Part shown: piece after piece, positions 23,346 through 33,766 of the stretch
Position numbering within the stretch: the first letter of the stretch is position 1
Layout: every line of letters begins with the position of its first letter
Assembly (NCBI GenBank): GCA_024509875.1
Contig: JAMPIV010000581.1
Coordinates: 439,001-503,000, forward strand
Reading direction: 5' to 3'
Source: Oreohelix idahoensis
Taxonomy: Eukaryota > Mollusca > Gastropoda > Stylommatophora > Oreohelicidae
Length of the DNA: 64,000 nt
Program-made: the position numbers and the translations under genes
Notes under the pieces: model-generated
Told to the model about the DNA's origin: nothing
Databases searched by the model: none
Seen by the model: only the letters and a program-made list of their open reading frames with translations

Positions 23346-23599
23346 CAAACTGCAAGGAAAATTATGATATCTATTTTTTGCTAAACCTAGAATAAAGCAC
23401 GACATTATTGTGATTGAAAGCTGGTATAGCAGCGTAATAGGTTTGCCAAACTCTGGTGATTACATAATTAAGCAAGGAAGGAAACCTGATGCCTGTAAGT
23501 TGTAAATTAATGAAAACATAAATATAGGTCAACAATATGTAGTTGTTAGACAGAAAGAAGGAAGAAACCAGACAAGAAAAAAGAAATATAATTGATAGG
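23346..23599. other. AT-rich spacer
   Basis: No motif seen. The 77-codon minus-strand frame at 23371-23604 is low-complexity and AT-rich and is not considered a gene. Confidence 0.35.
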
Positions 23600-23665
23600 T
23601 TCATCGTAAATCGAACCAGGTGCCATCTAAGCGGCGCCGTCGCCTTACTGCAAGAGTAAATTATG
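23600..23665 (-). repeat. tRNA-like SINE head, left arm of fold-back
   Basis: On the minus strand it reads GCAGTAAGGCGACGGCGCCG then GATGGCACCTGGTTCGATTT, with a good RNA polymerase III B box (GGTTCGATTT). It is paired with a second, inverted copy at 23750-23815. Confidence 0.65.
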
Positions 23666-23749
23666 AAAGGTCACACAGTCAATTTAACATCCCATTTTAG
23701 TGTAATTTAGCAATTTAGGTGGGGGTGGGATGCTAAACATGATTTACTT

Positions 23750-24035
23750 TCGTAGCAAGGGGATGCCGCCGTTTGAATGGCCCCTGGTGCGATTCCAGTG
23801 AGCCTGGCTAAACCTAGTTGTGATTTATCCAGATAAAAAATATGTTTTATTAATTTTTTTTTAATTTAATGAAAAAAAAAATTTAAAAAATATCCCGTTC
23901 AACCTCTGATGGGTTATAATTAGGATATATATTGTTTTCAATTCCAAATAATATGAACAACTGCCGACATGAGAAAGTGGCATCACATTTGTCAAATCAA
24001 TGTAAATAGCGATAATCACAATTGTGCTTATACGT
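23750..24035 (+). repeat. tRNA-like SINE head and tail, right arm of fold-back
   Basis: The plus strand reads GTAGCAAGGGGATGCCGCCG then GAATGGCCCCTGGTGCGATTCCAGTGAG, a diverged B box (GGTGCGATTCC). It aligns base for base with the minus-strand head at 23600-23665. The downstream part (about 23880-24035) resembles the DNA on both sides of the MITE at 6383, where it is interrupted. It ends near an (AAAAT)-rich run at 24045-24090. Confidence 0.6.
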
Positions 24036-26225
24036 TAAATAAATAGAAAAAAAAATAAAAAAAATAAAAAACAAACAAAAAAAAAACCAAAATCAAGAAG
24101 AAACTATGAACAAGAATAATATTAAAGTGGAGGGGTGTATAGGCCTGGTGGTTCTAGTTATATAACGGACTTTACCAGATATTTAATTGACTTTCATCTG
24201 TTTAAAGTCACATGCATTGTAAGAACAGCATCAAACCTTCAATTTCCCAAATTTTGGAGCAGGGAACACAAAATTTATTCCTGCTGTAAAACTATATTCG
24301 TGATCATCTAGCACCAAGCTATAATTGATGTCAGTAATAAAATCAGAAGAAAGTCGAGGCCAACACACCCAATACTCAAGCAGCTATAGAAGAATCACTT
24401 CATCAAATTAAATACGTTAAGTGCTCTAGACAATATCACCTCGGCTACAAACCACAAGTATTGATGAGGATAAATTAAAATAATGGGAAACTAGTTTTAG
24501 CTAATCTTAAAAAAAAAAAAAAAATTAAAAAAAACCCAGTTAATGTGACATAATATGAAAGTAGATACATTTTATTTTATTTTCTGACATGAAATGTTAT
24601 CTATTTAATAATAACTACTCGTATATATTTTTTAATACTGTTCGGTCTATTGATTCAGTGTTTGCTCCAGCAAAATCTTCTTTCTTTATTTTTTTTAACT
24701 TGGGGGAGTGTTAAAGATGATTTATCATGTATTTTATATGTTGACGATGTTTAGTTCTGTTATCAGTTAATCTGCGCGCTAACAGTTCTGTTCGTGGCCT
24801 GCATGATGTATTTTGCCCTTATATAAATGTTAAATGAACGCGATATTAGTCTGACGTCACTTGTATATGGTGACGTCGTTTTGGTGCTTAACATAATTTA
24901 TGCAAACCGTTAGACGGGGCCTTTCGTTATCAGATTTTGATCAAGAAGGACGTCAAAGCTGTTGCTCCTTATTTTAATAATTATCTACTCTTCTACATGG
25001 CTGTATATTGTACGAAGGTCGCCACTGATGTTATATATGATTCCGAACAGAAGGATTGAGTTCGATGAAGTATTTTCACAGAGAAATATTGCTATCGCAA
25101 TTTAAGATATATAAATATTAACTCCACGTCTGGGGTTCGATACTTCAGTGATTCCATGATGGCACTGCGTAGTAAATATTCCAGATGTGTGATGGTCCAA
25201 GGAGGACTGTAGGAGCTTTCAAATTATTAATGTAATTCAGGCTTTTAAATGAACTTGTTTAATGTCATAATAAATATGCCGGTATTTGTGGATCCAAAAA
25301 TCAACCAGGTGTTGGAGTCTGTGCATGAACTGTAATTTTCTTGACAATCCCAAACCATTCGCAAACATCTATAAGCACGATGCTCAAGATAATAACATTC
25401 TATAAACTCAAGATTATTAACCATCCATAATAATACTAAAACAACCCACAACAGGGAGGGGGGGGGGGGGGGAAGGATTCTTAATTATTGTGATGATAGT
25501 GGCAGGAGGTCTCATTGGGTTCCTGATTGGACCGACGAAAATTCATTGTAATGGTGCAGATGTGGTGTTCAAATTCATGTTTGTCCCTAAACTACCTTGA
25601 CCGATATTTTTAAAAACAAGTAAGCACAAGTGAAAAAGAGGCTATAATGAAAAAATCATCAACACATTTACTGCAAAACTGTTTAGAATTCTGAACAAGA
25701 AAGTAGGAGAATTAATTACAACTATGTTACATCAGATGTAAAAGAAAACAAAGCTGGTACTGACTGCAACTACGGAGACAAGGCAGCATGGGACATCTAG
25801 ACCACACTATAAGATGGGAGGGAATGAAAATTAAATGATAGATGTAGAAACTGCTCTCAAAACTCTCTAACTAGAGTTGAGTTATTATAAAAATAACGAG
25901 TTTTTATCATGTCACGAAAAGTAAATACTCGACAAACTGTAACAACTGGAACATTTAAGGGCATAATAAATCAATGCAGACAAAAGCTTTAAAACAAAGG
26001 AATTGTAAAACTGTGGCAAAGGTTAATGTCCATAATGGGGTTTATTTACTGACAAACGTTTTGCTGCATGTTAAGAAATACTTTTACCTACATTACATGG
26101 CAAAATACATGGTTCTTGAGGGTCTTGTCGACTGTCAAGGTGACCACGCCTCTCCACAGCTTATTGTCTGCTGTGGTCGCCATCGATTATGTTGGTGACC
26201 TTTTTTCCAGTCCAAGATTACAAAC
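24036..26225. other. Unassigned AT-rich DNA with poly-A and poly-G runs
   Basis: Contains A-rich runs near 24045-24090 and 24508-24535 and poly-G at 25458-25472. No gene recognised. The last part, about 25975-26225, may be the continuation of the LINE relic that follows on the minus strand, but I see no clear motif. Confidence 0.35.
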
Positions 26226-27260
26226 TATCTTAACCATCATCTGTTGTCGTCTTTTATCTCTTTCCTCTGTATTGTTTTTCTTTTGTATGAATTAAAATAT
26301 CTTACTGGTTTTTTAACAGTTCATAGTCTTTTAAACATTCTTGTGTAATCGTGCACATCGGTTGCTACCAGAGATCATCTGGCTTGGTCATAGATTGCTA
26401 TAAAACAGTTCCATGTCGTTATTGTCGGCCGCAATCGACATCATTGCACTCCGGGCTAACCGGTAGGTTCTCAGTCGCCTTCTGCAAATGTCGTAATATA
26501 AATTGTTCCCGTAGCACGCTAGCTGTGCACCTGCTGAATGCATCCTCTCATACGCCCATCCGTGCTTGCATACCCCTGCATAAGCAGGACATTTGATCCG
26601 CATCAGTTCCTGACGATTCGAGGTGTCTGTTGATTTTTTCCATTCATGCCGTAGCCATCCGAAGCATGGACTGAGTCGTACACAATAACTTCCTTGATTA
26701 ATGGATTTTCAGATAGCCACCTCAAGGCTTCATAGTTACTTTAATCTCCATTCTCATGTTGGAGGTTTGTGTCATGTAAGTTTCGCTCGGTTCAGAAACC
26801 GCATTGCCTTTTACTCTAGCCGAGAAGTCCCATACTGATTTTTCACAATTGCGTAAAGACCCATAAGTGTACACAATTGGATTGTCATCTTCGGTATGAA
26901 CACTTTTCAGCTGATTAATTACTAGCTTGGTTTCCTATTGTCCCAGGCACCTGCACTCCTTGCCAAGGCTAATGATGGCTTGATGGTATTTAGTCCAGTT
27001 CACATCTGACCTACTCCACCCTTCTGTCTTGAATATATTTTCAACTGCCATTCATGGCATCCTTCTCTTTATTCTTGCTCCTTTGATGTCAGCAATGTTC
27101 CCTTGCAGAGGGTGCCTTCTGTCAGTAGTTATCCTCATATAGGTTCTTGCTTGGACCATCGCATATCAGCACTTAATCCACAGTAACCTAAGACGGAATC
27201 GACCATGTAACAAAGGGAACTTTGTTCCTCATGCCAAATTTCAGAGACCACTGCACGGCT
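26226..27260 (-). pseudogene. Degenerate LINE fragment with RNase H domain
   Basis: Minus-strand translation, with several stops, gives NPIVYTYGSLRNCEKSVWDFSARVKG (first RNase H block, where the usual catalytic Asp of the YTDGS motif is replaced by Tyr), then MRMEIKVTMKP...LRWLSENPLIKE-like and VIVVTDS-like regions, and further on CRGMQARMGV...ADERA-type residues. Upstream, MVDSVLGYCGLSADMRW is visible near 27200. The 3' part (26226-26312) recurs at 46788-46873. The relic is old, with its RT part missing. Confidence 0.55.
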
Positions 27261-30200
27261 TGCTGTGTTTAATTGGGCAGTTCTCCTTTTTATTTCTAAC
27301 TATCTCAGGAATTTAAAGCTATAGAATTCGCCCCTACAAGATGTCATTTACTTAAATCGTGCATTCTTCAGATTCTAATTCTTTTATAGGGTCTTTAATG
27401 CATTCTTTTTACTATTTAGACAAATGTTTTTTTTCACGTGAACAATTTTCAAATCATGACGTAAGCACGTCGTAAGCTATTTACAAGTATGTGCACCGAC
27501 TGATATCCCTAGCATATATGTTACATACTTCATTATAAGTGTAATGCAGAAACAGAAGAGATTATGTGGTTGCTCTCGTGCCAGAAATGTATGAGGATTC
27601 TTGATACTGTTCCAAGATTAACATATTAGTTGTCTCTATTATTAGCAAACAATATACTGGACAAGCTGTGTTTTTCTATCCTCATCATGTTGAAAGAGCA
27701 GCTGTAGACACGTGCTACATGTGAAGGTTCTTTTGAAACCCTTTGAAATTTGTGAGTTTTCTTAGTTATAACATCTAAGTGATTGTGAAGTTGTTTTGTA
27801 TCAGCAAATATTCAGCCGTAAAACCGCATACATTTTGACAGCAGCCTACACGTGATGGTGAACCTACGTTATGATTACAGGACCATGTCAATGAACTCTG
27901 ATAGGGACAATGTTTGAGTGCTTCAAGATGTACGCTCGTGATATATGTAGTACTCGGGAGTTGTGTGCTATCTGTGTCTGTCACTGGAACTCGTACTTCA
28001 CTCAACTATGTAAATATTTGATGAAAAAGTTACTTTCTGAACGTTGAAGAGCCACAACATGCAATTTATTTCATAAAATGAGGACATGGGAAATGTTCAA
28101 GAAGGTAGTTCATGATTCTGCGCCTTACGCCACATACTGTATTCCTAGTTGAAACAGAACACTCCGTTCAACACTTGAAGTGATAGAGCCATATGTTGAT
28201 GCTTTACCCACAGCTGCGCTTCAGTATCCATGATTTGCAGTTCTTTGGGTACACTCGTCCGTCTTTGGACGAGTAGAATACCGACCTCCGTGACGATATC
28301 ATTAGCTCAGAAGCTATGAAGATCCGATTTGTTATCGCAAGTAAAGCTTATGACTCTAGTCATCTCTTCCATGGTGTCATTCACAATGGGCAATTCTCTC
28401 AGCTAAAATTAGATTCCGTTGTAGACAAAGACTGTGTCACGACTTCAGTGTACACCTTACTAGCTTGATATAACTATGATGGCTTGCTTCAGTACTTGCT
28501 CCGTCTATATTCCGTCCATCCTAAACAAATAACAAAATTAGACACATTGAAAACATTTGCGGAAATTTTAAAAATTAATTTAAAATAAATGTAACCTAGA
28601 TAAATAAACGAATAAGCGTTGATGGTATTTGATACCTAAGACGAAAACAAAGAAGCAATAGACGCTTAGATTTACTCTTTGTTCATCAACATGATGCTAT
28701 CGCCTCGCTACAACACCACGTTTTCTTGTCAAGGTCGTCTCTAGTTATGAAGATAATTTTCCAGCTGACTTTAGCATCATTCGTGTGCCTCTTTAATCAA
28801 TCTTTTGCTAGTGAAGTTAACAGTAAACATGAATGTCTAATTTCTGATCTGGCATTTCTGTCTTTCTATGTTGTAACTGACACATCTATTTCTGCGATTT
28901 GCGAGACCCTCTGTTGTCTGAATGTATGCCACGGGCTGTTTATTTGATATTAGTGCATATATCATTTAGTGTAGATTATATAGAGAATTTTAGCTTTGAT
29001 GTTGAAATTGCGGGAGTAATGGTTATTTTAAGGAAACTTCTTCTGATGTACATTACAACTGATTTCGTTATGGACAGTGTTTAATACATAAGTGCTAGAT
29101 AGTAAACGTAAATGAGTACATTTAACAATTTCCAAAAAAGGTCAATAACTTTACGCATTAATAACTTCTATAGGAATTTGCATCCAAGATATGAAGTGTA
29201 GCAGAACGTAGACAAATACAGCAATGACACGTATGTCTGTAACACATCTGTGTCAAAAGAAGTAAGAGGGGTACCTCTTCACAGTTATAATACAGGCGAG
29301 AGACATGCACACATAATAACCAAGTAGACAATCACCTGGCTGACACACGGATGTGATTTACAGAAGACTGTTACGAATACCACCATGCATTGAAGTGACC
29401 AGCCCTTGTATTGAAAAAGAACCTTTACCCATACGAACATGACCAACGAAATCGTTACAAAGGGAGGTCACTATACTACAAATGTTTTTAGAGACACTTT
29501 CCCAAATTTGTGCTTGTTATTTCTGTTTCTTAATATTTTTTATTGTTACTTATAAAACTCATTAGACACCTGACATATTTATAATTATAAAATGTAAGTT
29601 AGATTGTAGCCGCGTTTAAAGCAGGGGAATAAAAAGGATAAAGGGAAGTCAAAACGTAAACGAGTGGTGTATAAAATAATGTTCCCCTTTTTGTGAGCTG
29701 TCAGGGTCGGAGAGTACAAGGTGATTGAATGGGTTCAAGGTGAGTTGTTGTCACCACAGGTTTCACGAATTACAGGGAAGATAAGGGGGACAGGAGAATT
29801 CAGAGTACGTTGTAAGAAGTTGATATTTGTTCTTGAGAGAGTAAGGACTACAAGGAATCTCAGATAGAGATTTCTTGAGTCTGATAGTGGGGAATTGGGC
29901 CGACGTGTAAATGCCCTGTAGTAACAGTAGTTCTGCAAGCAAACACTAGAGAGAGTGATCGAGATGAGATCAGAACAAGTAGGAGGTTCGACAGTGCAAT
30001 CGTAGTTTGTGATTAGGATTTGGAAGATTCGTGTGTCTGCCAGGTACGTGTATTATGAGTTATTAACATTAGACACATAACGTAGTCAGTGTGAGCAGTA
30101 TAGTCTTGTGACCAAAGCAACAACCCCGGAGATGCCTGGTCATAATATGATAATCTCAATCATGCAGATCATATATTTTGACTAGCATAGAGGAAAGACA

Positions 30201-30700
30201 GAAGCTGTGAGAATGAACGTTTGTAGTACAACCTTGTTTGAGATCTATACATGTCTATCTTTGCCACTTCAACGTGTACAAAGTATTGTACATTGACGGT
30301 ACAGGGAGCGCCCAAATAAATGTTGAAAAGCCTACAAATAGAGTATTACTCCTTCATATTTGAGTAGTGTGAATAGTTTAAATGTCAGAGTCAAGTCTAT
30401 AAGATTAAGAAGCACAGTGACGAACCTGCTATTTGATTACGTGGTAGCACCGACTATCATTCTGAGACCCCAGCGGTCACAAGATGATGACAATGAATCA
30501 AGTTCACTAGTTCTGTTAGTACATACAGCAAATAGTACAGTTTGTGTTAGTTCTAAAACCATTTGCCCTTCGGTTTCATTTCATCTGGAGAAGAGCAGCC
30601 ACGTCCTAAGTGTGTTAATTAAATAAACTGCCTTGATTAATGGATTTTCAGATAGCGTAAGGACTTATACATTCATGATGGAGTTACACAGCTAGGTAAC
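27261..30700. other. Unassigned AT-rich DNA
   Basis: No gene, RNA or element is recognisable in this 3.4 kb. Short frames at 27775, 28726, 29735 and 30360 lack motifs. At 30630-30655 a 26-base block is identical to 26694-26719 within the RNase H relic, a small stray piece of that LINE. Confidence 0.4.
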
Positions 30701-30749
30701 ACCACCTTTTACTCACCTTGTTCTGGTGATGCTACAGTCCGGAATAATC

Positions 30750-31880
30750 TTACTGTTTATGAGACTATCCGTGGCCTTGTCCATGATGATCTTCCTTCTG
30801 GTGCTTTATCTCTCCATATTTTTGGTAGTAGTCTTGGTAAGCCTTCCTTTTACATGCTTCCTAAGGTGCATAAAATTGCTAACCCTGGTAGGCCTATTGT
30901 TTCAGCCTGTTCTTGTCCCACTGAACGTATTTCTGAATTCCTTGATAGTATTTTCCAGCCTTTAGTCGCCAATCTGCCTTCTTATTTGAAAGCCACTACT
31001 AACGCTATCACTACCTTTGATTCGATCAGATTCACGCCTGATCGTACTTACTGTCTTTTCCTCCAAGAAGTTTGTTCCCTTTATACCAGAGGTTTTCAAA
31101 CTGTGCGTAGCGGCCCTCGGCTAAGGGCGTCGCGGTGGCTTGGGAAAAGTGTTGGGCGATATGTTTGCGCCGAGGTATATATATATATATAATATATAAT
31201 ACAGAGAGGAGCCGCGGTGATTTATGCACAGGTCAAGGGAGCAGCGGACCAAATAAGTTTGAAAACCTCTGCTTTATACTTCTATTCCACATGCTGATGG
31301 TCTCAAGGCACTCCAATTTTTTCTCGACCAGCGTACTGATCTTACTATAAGTACAGGTCCGCTTTTTCGCCTTGCTGAGTTGGTTCTTATTCTCAACTCT
31401 TTTGAGTTTAATGGCCAATTCTTCAACCAAATCAGTGGCGTCGCTATGGGTACTAAGATGTTCCCTAGTTATGCTTGCCTGTTTATGGGCCACTTTGAAT
31501 ATTTGGTCTTTCGAAGTTAAGATGGACCAAAACCCGAGTTTTACCGCCGCTATATTGATGATGGTATTGGCATTACAGACATGTCTGAGGTAGACCTCAG
31601 TCGATTTATTGACTATGTTGGTAATTTCAATCGTGCCATCAAATTCACTTCTGAAATTTCTACGACTTCAGTGAACTTCCTTGACATCGCTGTTACTATT
31701 AGCCCAACTGGTCTTAAAACGTCTGTCTATTATAAGGCTACTGACGCTCATGGTTTCCTTCTTTATACTTCATCGCATCCTCTTAGTTGTAAAAATTCCA
31801 TTCCCTTTTCTCAACTTCTTCGCTACCGGTGGCACTTCATTTCAATAGGCCAGACTATTCAGGTAATTCCGATATTCATG
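30750..31880 (+). pseudogene. Penelope-type reverse transcriptase, interrupted
   Basis: The translation gives NNLTVYETIRGLVHDDLP, then FYMLPKVHKIANPGRPIVSACSCPTERISEFLD, the conserved finger region of Penelope RTs. EVCSLYT is cut by the MITE and resumes as SIPHADGLKALQFFL. Then FNQISGVAMGTKM (motif B), FYRRYIDDG (catalytic YIDD, near 31545), a motif-D region, VNFLDIAVTI, YYKATDAHGFLLYTSSHPLSCKNSIPFSQLLR and a frame end at 31880. A stop or frameshift occurs at about 31515-31535. The family is firm; the copy is dead. Confidence 0.85.
31087..31271. mobile_element. 185-bp hAT-type MITE
   Basis: Perfect 16-bp terminal inverted repeats CAGAGGTTTTCAAACT (31087-31102) and AGTTTGAAAACCTCTG (31256-31271) are flanked by an exact 8-bp duplication CTTTATAC (31079-31086 and 31272-31279). 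Eight-base duplications and CAG-type ends are characteristic of hAT elements. It has no coding capacity. Removing the element and one duplication restores the reading frame of the Penelope RT, which confirms the boundaries. Confidence 0.95.
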
Positions 31881-32449
31881 TAACTGCACTCCTTTCATGT
31901 GTCGGTGATGACCGAACTCGCTTTTCGTAGGAGAATCGCCTTATTTTTCAAATGGGCGTTTTATCTCCTGACGGGCTTAATGTCCAACATCATTTTGCAT
32001 AAATTCTGTTAGCTTTTCTCTCTTTTTCATTCTTCTTTATTTGTTTTTTTTTTCAATCTATCTTCTTATGTTTTTGTTTTGGTTCGTTTCGTATCCTTTT
32101 GTATCTTTTATAATTGTCGCTATCGTATACGTCATTTCCTTAGAAATTTCTTGGACAGAGTACTTATGGTCTTCTATTCCAAGTATCTACGGATCTAGCT
32201 AAGTGATCTTTTACTTGTTCCGAAGTTTTGTTCTTTCATTTTTTCGTTTCGTTGATTATTTACTTTCTTGATTCGGTATTTCTTTTAGGTTTTACGATTT
32301 TCTTGCATTATTATTGTTCTTTTTTCGCTCATCACTGTGGGTGTTTACTTTTTCCATCTGCTTGTATCGCTCATTTAGTGAATGTTTCTCATCATCGTAT
32401 GTTTTTGTAGTACCTATATGTAATTCTTGTCTTTGGCACCTGTTTGTGG

Positions 32450-32474
32450 CTGACGAAGGGTAAAACCCGAAACG
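32450..32474 (+). other. Hammerhead-like motif at the Penelope 3' end
   Basis: The bases CTGACGA, a GGGT...ACCC hairpin and GAAAC follow in the order of a hammerhead ribozyme core (CUGANGA, stem II, GAAA). Hammerheads are known from Penelope termini. Here an extra A separates CTGACGA from the hairpin, and stems I and III with a cleavage site are not obvious, so activity is doubtful. Confidence 0.35.
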
Positions 32475-32548
32475 CCCCTTGTTTCATGTGAACCGTTATT
32501 TGTAAAACTGATTAAATACTGTTGTATTGGTTTATATACTTATATTCC

Positions 32549-33340
32549 TAGGTGTGTTGCTTGTAGTGAGAAAATGGCAAACCGAACTATGGTTCCAAGT
32601 AAGCTGAAAAGACAACTTTACACAAAGTACTCACAAAATCACAGTTATTTCTGATTAAACCCAAGAAGAAATCTATGCCGCTGCCGAAATCGTGGCAAAA
32701 ATATGAAATCCCATACAATTATTGATTCAGTAATTTTACCAGCACGCTGTAAAGTTGTAAATATTATGTTTGGCGAGGAACAGAAAAGTGATATTTTGAA
32801 AATACCCGTGTTTCAAGTAATAGATAACATTAATTAAAGAAGCTTTTTTTTTTTTTTTTAACCATCCAGTTGGACGAGTCAGCTAACATCACTGGAAAAG
32901 TTCAACTCCCAGCATTCAGTCGGTTTGTTTTGTAATGGAGACATCATTGACCAATTTCTATTTTGTAAACCACTTCGATAAACAACAAAAGAACACGACA
33001 TTGTTGATGTTGGCGACAGGTATTCCAGTTCTTACCAGTTGTCATGGAAATTATACATCAGCACCTGCACGGGCGGTGATACGTCTATGTCGGAAAATCT
33101 GAAAGGATTCGTCGCACTGGCCAAGCGAAAAAACCCTAGCATTGTATTTACGCACTGCATATTGCACAGAGAGGCCCTTAGTTCAAAATCAGTAGTACCT
33201 GAGCTCCAAAAAGTACTGGATAAGGCGATAAAAATGGTTCAATGCATCAAGAGTAGGCCATTAACTAAAACTAGGCTCTTTTTATTTACATAAAATAACT
33301 TTTTTTTTTATCTTACGAAATGCGGATCAATATTATTTTT
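32549..33340 (+). pseudogene. hAT transposase (ZBED5/SCAND3-like), N-terminal fragment
   Basis: The translation gives RCVACSEKMANRTMVPSKLKRQL (BED-type zinc finger region), then after a stop and an inserted poly-T, QLDESANITGKVQLPAFSRFV and DQFLFCKPLR, then frame 33039-33293 with TGGDTSMSENLKGFVALAKR, CILHREALSSKSVVPELQKVLDKAIKMVQCIKSR. These are consecutive blocks of the hAT transposases from which ZBED5-like genes derive. The coding similarity ends close to the piggyBac insertion at 33341. Stops and a poly-T tract make it inactive. Confidence 0.75.
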
Positions 33341-33478
33341 TTAACCCTCTATTGGGCCATTTATGAAATAGTTGGAAAAAAAATTCTTGGAGTGGTTTTT
33401 GTGGCTGTCCCATGTCTGAAAAGTGGTGTGAAGGTTAATTTTGGGCAAAAAAATGTTTAGTTAGTGTTTTATGGGTAT

Positions 33479-33540
33479 GTTGCCAATTGGCAACAAATCA
33501 CCATTAAGGTTGGGAACATTTATTGTTGCCATTTGGCAAC
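33479..33540. repeat. Left subterminal palindromes of the piggyBac element
   Basis: GTTGCCAATTGGCAAC (33479-33494, a perfect palindrome) and GTTGCCATTTGGCAAC (33525-33540) lie 135-195 bp from the left end. Counterparts lie near the right end, so they are probably transposase-binding sites. Confidence 0.8.
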
Positions 33541-33766
33541 ATATATATCTTTTAACTATGTTTTTATGTCTAACAACATCTATTTCACCTTTTTTTACTC
33601 CCTACCTACATTTAATATTTAAACAGTAAATAGCAGACAACAAAATTTGTGAAACTTCATGAAGTTAAGTGTAATTTATACAGAAAATGCCACACATACA
33701 ATGAAACATATAGTTACTGAAAAAAAAAAAAATCTTCTGTCTCGTGACTCAATCACAGCTCCACAC

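Larger units (their letters stand above)
30701..32530 (+). mobile_element. Penelope-like element, degenerate
   Basis: A Penelope-type RT (see the gene entry) is followed by about 550 bp of 3' sequence ending with the CTGACGAAGGG...CCCGAAACGC motif at 32450. The 5' part and any GIY-YIG endonuclease are not visible. The RT is split by a hAT MITE, so the MITE is younger than the Penelope insertion. Confidence 0.75.

Noticed and set aside
23600..23815. Functional tRNA genes
   Set aside because: Only B-box-like parts are tRNA-like; no complete cloverleaf with anticodon arm can be drawn, so these are SINE heads.
30360..30626. 88-codon frame before the Penelope element
   Set aside because: No Penelope or other motif; not supported as its N-terminus.
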